DNA of 5,845 bases from Mariaggregatimicrobium sp964498785 (GTDB lineage: Bacteria; Zhuqueibacterota; Zhuqueibacteria; Thermofontimicrobiales; Thiofontviventaceae), in the NCBI GenBank assembly GCA_964498785.1, contig CAZCJL010000221.1, forward strand, positions 1-5,845, written 5' to 3'. Position numbers and translations under genes: made by a program. Within the stretch, counting starts at the first letter, position 1. Each line of letters opens with the position of its first letter. A model generated the notes under the pieces. The model had not been told where the DNA came from. It did not search any database and saw only the letters and a list, made by a program, of their open reading frames with translations. Of the stretch, positions 5,725-5,845 are shown in pieces.

Positions 5725-5845
5725 TATCATAAGTCATTTTTTGGCGTCATTCCTGCGAATGCAGGAATCTCCTAATTTTATAATAATTATGAGATTCCGG
5801 GACAAGCCCGGAATGACATTTTACAAAAAAATCAGACTTATGATA
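5725..5845. mobile_element. MITE-like nested palindromic element, probably cut by the window end
   Basis: Perfect 11-bp terminal inverted repeats TATCATAAGTC (5725-5735) and GACTTATGATA (5835-5845) enclose a nested palindrome. Inside are an outer pair GTCATTCC/GGAATGAC (5746-5753, 5810-5817), a hairpin ATTCCTGC-GAAT-GCAGGAAT (5749-5768), a hairpin ATTCCGGG-5 nt-CCCGGAAT (5794-5814) and a pair GGAATCTC/GAGATTCC (5764-5771, 5791-5798) around an AT-rich centre. There is no ORF. This is the architecture of a non-autonomous miniature element. The right repeat ends on the last base, so the element may extend further: bases 5718-5724 (GGGGCTG) could belong to a longer left repeat. Confidence 0.7.

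Overview
The window looks like a chromosomal stretch from a Gram-negative, moderately AT-rich bacterium. A TonB-dependent outer-membrane receptor requires an outer membrane. The combination with an ECF-type vitamin S component, QueH and an AmrS-type radical SAM protein suggests the FCB side of the tree (Calditrichota, Ignavibacteria or Bacteroidota-like). That placement is inference.

All recognisable genes lie on the minus strand. Read in the direction of transcription (right to left) there is one tight operon: queH (5311-4763), an amrS-like radical SAM gene (ATG at 4757), a very large ORF (3733-1217) and a DUF1848 gene (1195-395). The gaps are 5, 4 and 21 nt. A sigma70-like promoter (TTGATA-17 nt-TATCTT) sits before queH. 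A tRNA-Val(CAC) gene follows, with its own near-consensus promoter and an intrinsic terminator at the left edge.

The notable item is the 838-codon ORF. Residues 1 to about 180 form a complete multi-helix ECF transporter S component, an inner-membrane vitamin-binding protein. Residues about 275-838 form a complete TonB-dependent receptor plug and beta-barrel, an outer-membrane protein. The two are in one uninterrupted frame, joined by a segment that reads as a signal peptide (basic n-region, 12-residue hydrophobic core, SNA cleavage site). This implies a two-membrane uptake system encoded as a single translational unit, to be separated by signal peptidase or by internal initiation at an in-frame ATG. 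The substrate is unknown. Receptor size and C-terminal style recall vitamin receptors such as BtuB, while the queH neighbour raises a queuosine precursor as an alternative. Three of the four operon genes encode proven or likely Fe-S proteins.

The right 530 bases hold no convincing gene. They contain the operon promoter, a degenerate CTTTGCG-type interspersed repeat (a second copy lies left of the operon, at 281-309), and a nested palindromic MITE-like element whose 11-bp inverted repeat ends exactly on the last base of the window.
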